A stretch of 56,273 nt of DNA from Acetobacterium sp. (GTDB lineage: Bacteria; Bacillota; Clostridia; Eubacteriales; Eubacteriaceae): positions 1-56,273 of the forward strand of contig NZ_JAUSPS010000008.1 in NCBI RefSeq assembly GCF_030652775.1, read 5' to 3'. The notes below the pieces were generated by a model, which worked only from the letters and a program-made list of their open reading frames with translations, did no database searches and was not told the DNA's origin. This document shows positions 25,174 to 32,919 of the stretch, one piece after another. How positions within the stretch are numbered: position 1 is the first letter of the stretch; each line of letters opens with the position of its first letter. Both the position numbers and the translations under genes were made by a program.

Positions 25174-26373
25174 GTGAACAAAATTAGCTTATTAGACTTT
25201 TTAAAGAAACCGAAACCGCCGGAAACCGAAACAAGAACAGAAATTATTACCGACATCGGGGGTTTTTCGCCCTGGAGTGGTGACGCATATTCAAATGATA
25301 TTTACCGGGCAGCCATTGACGCAATATCCAGAAACGCCGCCAAGCTCAAAGGATCCCATGTGATTACATATGGAGACCATAACAAAGTAGATGGTGATTG
25401 CAAAATCAACCGGCTTTTACAGATCCAGCCCAACCCGTACATGGCCGCCTATGACCTGTGGTATAAAATGACCACCCACCTGTTTTTATACAATAACGCT
25501 TTTGCTTATTTGCAGAAATCAGACCGGGGGAAGTTATTAGGGATCTACCCCATGAGACCACAGCACATTGATTTTCTATCAGACAGTACCGGGGCGATCT
25601 ATTGCAAAATGCTTTTTAGCAACGGGAAAGATTATCTTTTTCCTTATGCGGATATCATCCACTTAAGACGACATTTTAATGATAATGACTTACTGGGAGA
25701 TCCCAACGGGGCAATCATGCCGGCGCTAGAATTGGCACACACTCAAAATGAAGGACTGGTAAACAGCATCCAATCAAGTGCAAATATCCGGGGGATCCTA
25801 CAATTTACGGGACAATTGGCCGGGCCAAAACTGAAAGAGAAAAAAGAAGAATTTATCAATGATTACATGGGGATCAGTAATAATGGCGGTATTGCCATGT
25901 TAGACACCACCATGGAATATACCCCGATAGACAGCAAGCCGGTTAATATTGATGATGCACAGATTAAAGCGATCAAAACAAAGATCTATGATTATCTGGG
26001 AGTATCGGAAACCATTATTAATTCTAGTTACAATGAAGATCAATTCTCAGCATTCTATGAATCCACGCTGGAGCCGATAGCGGTACAGTTAAGCCTGGAG
26101 TTTACCCGGAAGCTTTTTAATGACCGTGAGCAATCATTTGGAAATAGCATCATGTTTGAGAGTGGCCGATTACAATTCAGCAGCAACGCCACCAAGGTTA
26201 ATCTCATTAAAGAGTTGATGCCGATGGGCTTATTATCAATCAACCAAGCCCTGGAAATTCTAAACCTTCCATCAGTCGAGGGCGGCGATCAGCGGTTACA
26301 GTCATTGAATTATGTTAATTCCGATAAAGCGGATCAATATCAGTTAAACGAAAAGGAGACAATCACAAAATGA
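25174..26373 (+). CDS. HK97-family phage portal protein
   Basis: The portal forms the twelve-subunit ring at the unique vertex through which DNA enters the head. The 399-aa length and motifs fit the HK97 family: IYRAAIDAISRNAAKLKG near the N-terminus, LNRLLQIQPNPYM-like INRLLQIQPNPYMAAYD, the LYNNAFAYL strand, and YNEDQFSAFYESTLEPIA in the C-terminal half. The start is GTG with AAAGGAG just upstream. It heads the head operon; its stop overlaps the protease start by 4 bp. Confidence 0.93.
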   Translation: MNKISLLDFLKKPKPPETETRTEIITDIGGFSPWSGDAYSNDIYRAAIDAISRNAAKLKGSHVITYGDHNKVDGDCKINRLLQIQPNPYMAAYDLWYKMTTHLFLYNNAFAYLQKSDRGKLLGIYPMRPQHIDFLSDSTGAIYCKMLFSNGKDYLFPYADIIHLRRHFNDNDLLGDPNGAIMPALELAHTQNEGLVNSIQSSANIRGILQFTGQLAGPKLKEKKEEFINDYMGISNNGGIAMLDTTMEYTPIDSKPVNIDDAQIKAIKTKIYDYLGVSETIINSSYNEDQFSAFYESTLEPIAVQLSLEFTRKLFNDREQSFGNSIMFESGRLQFSSNATKVNLIKELMPMGLLSINQALEILNLPSVEGGDQRLQSLNYVNSDKADQYQLNEKETITK

Positions 26374-26954
26374 AAGAAACAAGAATATCAGACATTAAAG
26401 CAGAAATAAGAGCCGCCGACCCGGCAGGGGAAGAACAAGGCCTTATTATAAAAGGTGTACCAGTGGTATTTGATACACCGACAATTATTAACGATCCGGC
26501 AGGATCCTACACCGAAATCATTAAAAGGGGTGCATTAGATGATTGTGACTTAACCGATACCCGTTTACTTTACAACCATGATAATAACCGCATACCTTTA
26601 GCCAGAACCCCAAAGACGTTGCAATTTAAAACAACCCCGGCAGGGCTTGAAATGATTGCAGAGTTACCGAACACTGAAGAAGCCCGAAGCGTTCACACGG
26701 CAGTAAAGAACGATCTTTTGACAGGTATGTCATTTGCTTTTACAGTGCCGCCTGGGGGCGACAAGTATGATAAAGCAACCAATACCAGGGAAATCTCGAA
26801 AATTTCAAAAATCTATGAGTGTTCGGTAGTTCCTTATCCGGCCTATCCTCAAACAAGCGTTGAAGCCAGGGCAGCTATTGAAGCACATGGAAATGATGAA
26901 ATTAAAAAAGCGGTAATGATTGCAGCGAATAGAATACTTTTCAAGGGAGAATAA
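26370..26954 (+). CDS. HK97-family prohead protease
   Basis: This 194-aa serine protease matures the capsid by trimming the scaffold segment of the capsid protein. The herpesvirus-assemblin-like fold shows its His in LLYNHDNNRIPLAR (about 70) and Ser in LLTGMSFAF (about 119). It overlaps the portal gene by 4 bp, and the next small ORF starts immediately after its stop. Confidence 0.93.
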   Translation: MKETRISDIKAEIRAADPAGEEQGLIIKGVPVVFDTPTIINDPAGSYTEIIKRGALDDCDLTDTRLLYNHDNNRIPLARTPKTLQFKTTPAGLEMIAELPNTEEARSVHTAVKNDLLTGMSFAFTVPPGGDKYDKATNTREISKISKIYECSVVPYPAYPQTSVEARAAIEAHGNDEIKKAVMIAANRILFKGE

Positions 26955-27116
26955 ATGATGCCATTGGAGTTAATAAAAGAAATTGAAAAATTATGTAGTG
27001 AACATGGATTTGTAGTTAAGTATTTAGCGTATGATGAGCCAGGTCTTATAGATGGCAGAGCATCAAAAGAGCAAGTGAAAATCACGATAACAAAACGAAA
27101 AGGAGCAGTAAAATAA
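26955..27116 (+). CDS. Small uncharacterised protein between protease and capsid (53 aa)
   Basis: An ATG directly follows the protease stop, and the frame runs for 53 codons to a TAA one base before the capsid start. The product begins MMPLELIKEIEKLC and ends TITKRKGAVK. AAGGGAG lies upstream at normal spacing. Its tight packing in the operon suggests it is real. I do not recognise it; a small scaffold or decoration role would be a guess. Confidence 0.55.
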   Translation: MMPLELIKEIEKLCSEHGFVVKYLAYDEPGLIDGRASKEQVKITITKRKGAVK

Positions 27117-27117
27117 C

Positions 27118-28362
27118 ATGAAATTTAATACAGTAGCAGAAAGCTTTAATCATTACCGTAATGCCAGTTTGCAGGAAATCGAAACCAGAGCGGCCCAGAT
27201 TAAAGGAACCATCGACACCGACCCAGAAGCGGACGTAATGAGCCTAAATATTGAAATTACCGGATTAAAACAAGCTAAGGAGAATATCGTGGACAAACAA
27301 AAAACAACCGAACCAGAAGACCGTGGACAATTTAACCCCATTACTGGAGGATCATTTGAAACCAGAGCATCCCAGGAAGCCCTGGAGGGTGATGTGTTTG
27401 CTAGTCCAGAATACCGAACAGCGTTCTTTAAAACGTTATTAGGCCAAAAGCTTACAACCTTTGAGACCGCAGCATTTACCCGGGCGCAGACCATTGTGGA
27501 TGCAGAAAAAAGAGCGGATGCCTTTAACACCGTCACCAATGCGGTAGCCGTATTACCTACCCAAACACTGAATGAAGTGATTAGCAAAGCCCGAACCATG
27601 GGCGGTTTGCTTCCACAGTGTCGAAGCTTCAACATTCCCACAAAGATCAGTGTGCCAGTGGGAACGCCTACCAGTAAAGCGGCATGGCACGTAGAAGGAA
27701 CAACCGTTGAGACCGAAAAAGAAAACATTGCATCAGTGGCCTTTAATGGTTATGAGATCCTCAAAGTGTTTTCAATCAGTGCCGCCGCTAAAAAAATGAC
27801 CATCAGTGCTTTTGAGTCCTATATCACCGATGAATTAACCGCCTGTGTGATGGAAACCATCGCCGATTCAATTGTTAATGGTGCAGGGACAACCGAGGGA
27901 ACAGGGATTGAAACAATCACCTGGGTAAAAGATGCCAATGCTATTGAGTATGTAAAAGCCGGGATCCCAACCTATACAAACTTTGTGTCTTTAATGGGCA
28001 AATTAAAACGGGGTTATAGTGCCGGTGCAAAATGGGCTTGCAATAACGCAACCTTATACACTCATATTTACAACATCGTAGATGATAACAAGCGGCCTAT
28101 CTTTATTGCGGATCCTAAACAGGAAAGCATTGGTTACATTCTAGGCCGTGAAGTGGTTATTGATGATAATATCGCAGACGGTGACATTTACCTGGGGAAC
28201 TGGTCTTACATGGGCTACAACATCCCCGAAGGGATTGTTATTGAAGTCTCCAGGGAATCCAGCTTTAAATCAGGCTTGATTGATTATCGAGCCATTGCAG
28301 TTGCGGACACTAAACCAATTGTAACCGAAGCGTTTGTTAAGCTGTACGAAGCAGCCGTATAA
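27118..28362 (+). CDS. HK97-family major capsid protein
   Basis: The 414-aa product includes an N-terminal delta (scaffold) region of about 110 residues, rich in Glu/Gln and predicted coiled, to be cleaved by the upstream protease. The HK97 fold follows (about 120-414), with the typical KARTMGGLLPQCR-like entry, a long spine helix and a C-terminal IDYRAIAVADTKPI stretch. An AAAAGGAG site lies upstream. Together with its own protease and portal, this lets the element build its own heads, possibly of a smaller size. Confidence 0.92.
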   Translation: MKFNTVAESFNHYRNASLQEIETRAAQIKGTIDTDPEADVMSLNIEITGLKQAKENIVDKQKTTEPEDRGQFNPITGGSFETRASQEALEGDVFASPEYRTAFFKTLLGQKLTTFETAAFTRAQTIVDAEKRADAFNTVTNAVAVLPTQTLNEVISKARTMGGLLPQCRSFNIPTKISVPVGTPTSKAAWHVEGTTVETEKENIASVAFNGYEILKVFSISAAAKKMTISAFESYITDELTACVMETIADSIVNGAGTTEGTGIETITWVKDANAIEYVKAGIPTYTNFVSLMGKLKRGYSAGAKWACNNATLYTHIYNIVDDNKRPIFIADPKQESIGYILGREVVIDDNIADGDIYLGNWSYMGYNIPEGIVIEVSRESSFKSGLIDYRAIAVADTKPIVTEAFVKLYEAAV

Positions 28363-28366
28363 ATAA

Positions 28367-28642
28367 ATGATCACAGTTGAAGAAGCGAGAGAATATCTCA
28401 GGCTTGACGGCACCGACAACGACGGGATTATATCCCCGTTGTTGGATGCCATCCCAGGCTATATCGAATTGACAACGGGAATGACCGCAGCACAACAAGC
28501 GTCCGAGCCACTGGCAAAGACGGCGAGTAAATTTTTATTGCTGCTGTGGTACAACCCGGAGCAGGCAGACGTTGAGAAGATCCAGCGAGTGATTGACAAT
28601 TTGCTCAAAGGCTTATCAGCATTGGCAACCGTTTCAAACTAA
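28367..28642 (+). CDS. Head-tail connector protein, gp6-like
   Basis: This 91-aa protein (MITVEEAREYLRLDG, then LLDAIPGYIELTTG) matches the small helical adaptor of the HK97 gp6 / phage_gp6 type that docks under the portal ring. It starts 4 bp after the capsid gene. Confidence 0.85.
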   Translation: MITVEEAREYLRLDGTDNDGIISPLLDAIPGYIELTTGMTAAQQASEPLAKTASKFLLLLWYNPEQADVEKIQRVIDNLLKGLSALATVSN

Positions 28643-28654
28643 GGAGAAAAAGAC

Positions 28655-28948
28655 ATGGCTAAGGCATATGCGGAAAGTTTTTATAATAATCCACGATGGC
28701 GCAAAGTATCAAAAGCATTTATGAAAAGCAAAAACTATATTTGCGAAAGATGTGGTAAACCGGCCCGTATATGCCACCATGTCAAATACATTACACCTCA
28801 AAACATCCACGATCCAGAAATTACAATGAGTTGGGACAACTTAGAGTGCTTATGTCAGGAGTGTCACACCCGACATCATTTAGCCGGAAAGGAATGCAAA
28901 GAGGGATTATGCTTTAACAGTGAAGGGGAACTCATTAAATATGAATAG
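28655..28948 (+). CDS. HNH endonuclease
   Basis: This 97-aa protein is a phage HNH nuclease that works with the terminase in DNA packaging of cos-type phages. The motif set is intact: a Cys pair in YICERCGKP, HH in ICHHVKY, Asn in WDNLECLC and the closing CQECHTRHH. GGAGAAA precedes the start. Its last 8 bases overlap the next gene. Confidence 0.9.
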   Translation: MAKAYAESFYNNPRWRKVSKAFMKSKNYICERCGKPARICHHVKYITPQNIHDPEITMSWDNLECLCQECHTRHHLAGKECKEGLCFNSEGELIKYE

Positions 28949-29498
28949 CGTAGATCCGATCAGAGACACCAATGACATAATCAATTTTATTGAATACCTT
29001 AAAGAGCGCAACGAAAGAGATTACATCCTTGCCTTAACCGGGTTTTATTCCGGGTATCGTATATCAGATGTATTGAGCTTAAAGGTTAAAGATTTCAGAG
29101 ACCGAGACTTCTTTTATTTTAGAGAGAAGAAGACAAACAAGCAGACTAAGTTACAGATCAATCCCATCTTAAAAAAAGCCGCTAATGAATACATTGATTA
29201 CAATGATCTGAACGATAATGAGTTTATGTTCAAAAGTCAGAAGGGTTACAATAAACCGATAACCAGGCAAAGAGCTTATATCATCTTGTCAACCGCAGCT
29301 AAGGATATTGGATTGCAAGGAAGTTTTGGGACGCATAGTTTAAGAAAGACAATGGGCTATCATTATTACCAGCAGACAAAAGATGTGGTCACATTAAAGA
29401 TGATTTTTAACCATTCTTCGATTGATGTGACCCTGTTATATATCGGTGTAACCCAGGATATAATCAATGACAAGCTCAAAGGCTTCAAGCTTTATTAA
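28941..29498 (+). CDS. Stand-alone tyrosine recombinase catalytic domain
   Basis: This 185-aa protein is a tyrosine recombinase reduced to its catalytic domain; arm and core-binding domains of the main integrase are missing. The catalytic residues are present: Arg in GYRISDVLSL, His and Arg in GTHSLRKTMG, His in FNHSSIDVT and Tyr in LLYIGVT. I chose ATG 28941 because it overlaps the HNH end and begins the domain; a GTG at 28920 is also possible. Similar short recombinase-like genes sit near terminases in some Clostridia prophages. The role, whether regulatory, multimer resolution or a second integration site, is unknown. Confidence 0.78.
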   Translation: MNSVDPIRDTNDIINFIEYLKERNERDYILALTGFYSGYRISDVLSLKVKDFRDRDFFYFREKKTNKQTKLQINPILKKAANEYIDYNDLNDNEFMFKSQKGYNKPITRQRAYIILSTAAKDIGLQGSFGTHSLRKTMGYHYYQQTKDVVTLKMIFNHSSIDVTLLYIGVTQDIINDKLKGFKLY

Positions 29499-29931
29499 GA
29501 ATGTTACACAATGAAAAGTGGAAACATGAAAAAAGTAGACAAAGGCCTTTGAAACCGCATTAAATAGCGATTATTTAGATAGCTAAGACAACAAGACCTT
29601 TGTGGAAAATGGGTCGAAATGGTCAAAAATCGACAATAAAGCGACATAATGAAAAAACAGAACATTTTGTAGGTGTGTAGCTTTGAAAGTCAGCAATTTA
29701 CAGGCGAAAAGGACAACGGGCAGAAGTTACACAATTACAGATAAGTAACTTTATTTTTTCAAAGGAAAATTAGGTAAGAAAGAACACAAAACGCTGAATA
29801 CCCCCCCTTGTGAATAAATTGGTGATGTTTTTAAACATCGAGTAGGGTACCTTAGAATTCCCCTCCATTGAATTTTTGTATAAAGGCAGGGTTGAAGCAG
29901 CAAGACAAGACAAACTTAGGTGGTGAAGAAA
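29499..29931. other. 433-bp non-coding region before terS, cos candidate
   Basis: No coding frame of worth. It has a CAAAGGCCTTTG palindrome (29540-29551), a weak terminator-like hairpin (AAGTTAC/GTAACTT, 29724-29751, then TTTATTTTTT-like bases), a C7 run near 29801-29808, and a GATGTTT/AAACATC inverted repeat (29824-29839). Its location between the HNH gene and terS is where cos-type elements carry their packaging site. Confidence 0.5.
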
Positions 29932-30282
29932 ATGGACATAGACAAAGATAGAGAGATTCAAAAAAACAAGCGGCAAATTAACAAGCTATTGAAGCAGGTG
30001 CCAGAGGATAAAAAGCAGATTGCCGAAAAACTGGTTAAAGAAATACTTTTCATGGGGGAGACCCTGGATGAGCTAAAAGACCAGGTAAAAGAATGCGGGC
30101 CGGTTGAATTATTCAAGCAGGGCGCCCAGGAATTCATGAGAGAATCACCGGCACTTAAAGCCTATAATACAACTGTTCAGCGGTACAGCTTATTATACAA
30201 GCAGTTAACGGATCTATTGCCCAAAGGCCCTATAGAGACCAAGGGTGATGCACTCCTTGATTTTATTAAAGATGAACGCTAA
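29932..30282 (+). CDS. terS: Terminase small subunit, P27 family
   Basis: This 116-aa protein fits the P27 family small terminase, which recognises the packaging site. It is mostly helical, with a basic N-terminus, a central helix (ETLDELKDQVKECG) and the late block SPALKAYNTTVQRYSLLYKQL that is typical of the family. I chose ATG 29932 because AGGTGGTG is 7 bases upstream. It overlaps the large subunit start. Confidence 0.88.
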   Translation: MDIDKDREIQKNKRQINKLLKQVPEDKKQIAEKLVKEILFMGETLDELKDQVKECGPVELFKQGAQEFMRESPALKAYNTTVQRYSLLYKQLTDLLPKGPIETKGDALLDFIKDER

Positions 30283-31927
30283 AGAAAACTACATTTTAAG
30301 TTATTGGGAACAGATCCAGACAGGGGCGGTGGTTGTGTCCCAAAGGGTTGAGAAGCAATACAAGAAGATTGTGGCCACGCTGGAGCGTCCCCGGCCCGGT
30401 TATCACTTTGATATTAACCGGGGAAATAAACCAATTGATTTTATTGAGCAGTTTTGCAGACACTCAAAGGGCGAATGGGCAGGGAAACCGGTTAAGCTGG
30501 AGTTATTCCAAAAGGCTTATATTATGTCCTTGTTCGGCTTCATAGACGATTTGACGGGGTACAGGCAGTACAGGGAATCTTTATTCATGGTGGCACGTAA
30601 AAACGGGAAAAGCACCATGGCCGCCGGGATTGGCCTATATATGATGATTGCAGACAATGAGCCAGGAGCCGAAATCTTTTCTTGTGCCAGTAAAAAGGAT
30701 CAGGCAAAGATTATCTTTGATGAAACTCATAACATGGTGAAGCAGTCCCCGGATCTATCAAAGTTTATCCGGAAAAGAAAAACAGACCTTTACTTTGATC
30801 CCACACTATCACGATTTGAGCCATTGGGGAAAAACGCCAACAGCCTAGACGGTCTAAACACTCACCTTTGCATGATTGATGAATTGCACAGCATAAAAGA
30901 CCGGAACGTTTACGAGGTTATGAAGCAGTCCATGAGTGCCAGGCGACAACCGTTAATGTTGATGGTTACAACCAGCGGAACCGTTAGAGAGAATATCTTT
31001 GATGATATCTATTCCTATGCCTGTGGAATTGTTGATGGTACTTTTGCTGATGAAACCTTTTTACCGATCCTTTACGAGCTGGACAACCGGGACGAATACA
31101 AAGACCCGACTATGTGGCCTAAAGCGAATCCCGGCCTTTTATCCATTAAAAAACTGGATGATCTGGAGAATAAAGTAAAACGGGCAGAAAACAACCCATC
31201 TGATTTAGCTGGGTTACTGTGTAAGGATTTCAATGTCAAGAGTAACTCCTATAACGCCTGGTTAACCTGGGATCAGTTAAATAATGAAAGTGCCTTTGAT
31301 TTGGAGCGGTTCAGGGGATCCTATTTTATTGGCGGTGCCGATTTGGCAAAGTGCGGAGATTTAACAGCGGCCACGGCCTTGATGATGGATCCACAGACAG
31401 AACAGCGATTTGTGACACAGATGTTTTGGCTTCCAAGGGAAACTTTTAATGAACGGGTGCAGGCCGATAAAATCCCCTATGATAAGTGGGCGGAGCGTGG
31501 CCTATTGCGCTTGTGTGAAGGAAACTCAATTAATTACTCAGATGTGACCGCATGGTTTTTGGATTTGGTGCAGATCCACGGGATCAGCCCGTCATGGATT
31601 TATTATGATGCCTGGTCAGCCAGGTACTGGGTGGATGAAATGAAAGCCCAGGGATTTAACATGGTGGCCTGTAGGCAAGGCGCCCAAACATTAAGCCTAC
31701 CGATGCAGCGATTAGGGGCGGATTTAGCGGCTAAAAAGATCAACTACCAGAATAACCCCATTTTAAAATGGTGCCTAAGTAATACCAGCGTAACGATTGA
31801 TAGAAATGAAAACATCGTCCCGGCTAAAGCCCAAGGCCAGAAAATGAAGATAGACGGTACCGCCAGCTTGTTGGATGCCTATGTGGGCTTGTGTGATCAT
31901 TATCAGGAATTTAGGGAAGCGGTTTAA
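30272..31927 (+). CDS. terL: Terminase large subunit
   Basis: TerL is the ATPase-nuclease motor that fills the head. The 551-aa protein has an ATPase domain with Walker A-like MVARKNGKSTM (about 110), Walker B in LCMIDELHS (about 205) and the coupling TTSGT segment. The nuclease domain follows (about 350-550), with an acidic residue in GGADLAKCGD, and Asp in IYYDAWSAR. I start at ATG 30272, which overlaps the small subunit's end by 11 bp; upstream ATG codons lie within terS. All motifs look intact. Confidence 0.93.
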   Translation: MNAKENYILSYWEQIQTGAVVVSQRVEKQYKKIVATLERPRPGYHFDINRGNKPIDFIEQFCRHSKGEWAGKPVKLELFQKAYIMSLFGFIDDLTGYRQYRESLFMVARKNGKSTMAAGIGLYMMIADNEPGAEIFSCASKKDQAKIIFDETHNMVKQSPDLSKFIRKRKTDLYFDPTLSRFEPLGKNANSLDGLNTHLCMIDELHSIKDRNVYEVMKQSMSARRQPLMLMVTTSGTVRENIFDDIYSYACGIVDGTFADETFLPILYELDNRDEYKDPTMWPKANPGLLSIKKLDDLENKVKRAENNPSDLAGLLCKDFNVKSNSYNAWLTWDQLNNESAFDLERFRGSYFIGGADLAKCGDLTAATALMMDPQTEQRFVTQMFWLPRETFNERVQADKIPYDKWAERGLLRLCEGNSINYSDVTAWFLDLVQIHGISPSWIYYDAWSARYWVDEMKAQGFNMVACRQGAQTLSLPMQRLGADLAAKKINYQNNPILKWCLSNTSVTIDRNENIVPAKAQGQKMKIDGTASLLDAYVGLCDHYQEFREAV

Positions 31928-32066
31928 TATAAATCTCATCCCTCAACTTTAATGAATGAAACAAGCGTCATATCGCCATTTTAAGCCGTTTTAAAAAGAG
32001 TGGTGATGCCTTAATACATGCTAAAGAGTTTAAGAGCGTGGGACATTTCACATGAAAGGATTAATG

Positions 32067-32408
32067 ATGAAAAAAAGAATAAAAGATAAAAAAATAGAGA
32101 TTCTAGCACCAACACTTATAAGTAAACCAGGGGACACGCCGAAATATTCCTGGGCACAGATCCACACCGATAAACTGTGGGCATATGTTAGGCAGTTGTC
32201 AGCCAGTGAACATTATGCAGCGATGCAGGTGCAGGCTAAAGAAGAAATGCTATTTGTTGTCAATTGGAGAAGTGACATCAGCAATTCCAATGTTATCAAA
32301 TACCGGGATAAGTTTTATAATATCAAACGGGTTGATACTTTTGAAGGATACAAACAGGATATACAGATTTATGCAGATGCAGGGACAAATAAAGACCCGA
32401 GTATATAG
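32067..32408 (+). CDS. Phage head closure protein
   Basis: This 113-aa protein fits the SPP1 gp16 / HK97 gp7-type head closure family (KLWAYVRQLSASEHYAA, then VNWRSDISNSNVIKYRDKFYNI), the plug that retains DNA and forms the dock for a tail. AAGGA lies 6 bases before ATG 32067; ATG codons at 32052 and 32064 are less likely. It stands alone after terL rather than following the connector. As the last gene of the element it gives the surface where a borrowed tail would attach. Confidence 0.87.
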   Translation: MKKRIKDKKIEILAPTLISKPGDTPKYSWAQIHTDKLWAYVRQLSASEHYAAMQVQAKEEMLFVVNWRSDISNSNVIKYRDKFYNIKRVDTFEGYKQDIQIYADAGTNKDPSI

Positions 32409-32412
32409 GAGC

Positions 32413-32432
32413 CAGTAATGGCTTCTTTTTTT
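32413..32432 (+). terminator. Terminator of the head/packaging operon
   Basis: AGCCA-gtaa-TGGCT-type stem followed by TCTTTTTTT, 10 bases after the head closure stop. Confidence 0.65.
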
Positions 32433-32436
32433 GTTG

Positions 32437-32527
32437 GGTGACAGGAAAATGGAAAAAGTGAAAAATTTGCTGTCACCCTCAAAACGCCTTTATTATGCCA
32501 TTGGTGACAGTTGGTGACAGGTGACAG
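32437..32527. repeat. Cluster of GGTGACAG octamers, right
   Basis: Exact copies at 32437-32444, 32470-32477 (inverted), 32503-32510, 32513-32520 and 32520-32527. The last two overlap by one base. The octamer is the same as in the cluster at 21024-21195. Confidence 0.78.
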
Positions 32528-32635
32528 AGGAAAGTGAGTTAGATAACAGTTTTGTTTTTACCCTCATATTGTTTTAAACGATGGAGTTGAAAACGGTGAT
32601 AATCATCAATAAAATATGTATAGTATCCAATGATT

Positions 32636-32660
32636 TTTGCCCCCTTTTTTGCCCCTTAAA
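32636..32660. repeat. 25-bp subterminal direct repeat, right copy
   Basis: TTTGCCCCCTTTTTTGCCCC followed by TTAAA, matching the copy at 19786-19810 with one difference. It lies about 100 bp inside attR; the left copy lies about 70 bp inside attL. Confidence 0.65.
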
Positions 32661-32757
32661 GTGGAGTGTAAATAAAACGCATAGAACACATATTGTGTTT
32701 TAAGTAACTAATAAATACAGTATGATGCGCATGAAATTATAAAAGTTGAATTTATTG

Positions 32758-32780
32758 ATTCATAAAAAATTTGATATGTA
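32758..32780 (+). repeat. attR core
   Basis: Identical 23-bp copy of the lysC 3' end. The following base restores a TAA stop for lysC in the empty site. Confidence 0.88.
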
Positions 32781-32790
32781 ATAAAACAAC

Positions 32791-32834
32791 AAAAAGCCCT
32801 GAAACCGTCATAATGATGGTTTCAGGGCTTTTTG
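32791..32834 (+). terminator. Original host terminator of lysC, displaced by the element
   Basis: AAAAAGCCCTGAAACCGTCA pairs with TGATGGTTTCAGGGCTTTTT. In the empty site it would follow the lysC stop by about 10 bases. Confidence 0.85.
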
Positions 32835-32919
32835 TTTGTTTTTGATAGATATTTTTTGGCAAATCAGATATACTGCAATTACTGGAACAAACGAATCAGC
32901 CCTGTCAATAGGAGGCGAA

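Larger units (their letters stand above)
19694..32780. mobile_element. Integrated phage satellite, cf-PICI-like, in the 3' end of lysC
   Basis: A 23-bp direct repeat marks both ends (19694-19716 and 32758-32780), giving an element of about 13.1 kb. It carries an integrase at the left end, a divergent XRE/HTH switch, a primase-polymerase/helicase, two small unknown genes, then portal, protease, capsid, connector, HNH, a second recombinase, both terminase subunits and head closure. No tail, tape-measure, fibre, holin or endolysin gene is present; only 350 bp without genes lies between head closure and the right end. This matches the known plan of capsid-forming phage-inducible chromosomal islands. 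A prophage that lost its tail and lysis genes in one deletion is the alternative. Confidence 0.85.
32409..32919. other. Non-coding right end of the element and pilB leader
   Basis: This 510-bp stretch has no gene. In order it holds the operon terminator, the five octamers, the 25-bp subterminal repeat, the attR core, the host lysC terminator, and the ribosome site (GGAGG at 32911) of pilB. Confidence 0.7.

Noticed and set aside
27153-27728. Minus-strand frame of 191 aa
   Set aside because: It is antisense to the capsid gene, has no ribosome site and no recognisable domain.
19694-32780. Ordinary prophage remnant
   Set aside because: All head, packaging, replication and integration genes look intact and both att sites are perfect. 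Loss of exactly the tail and lysis genes, together with a rotated late order, is better explained by a satellite. I keep it as the named alternative.
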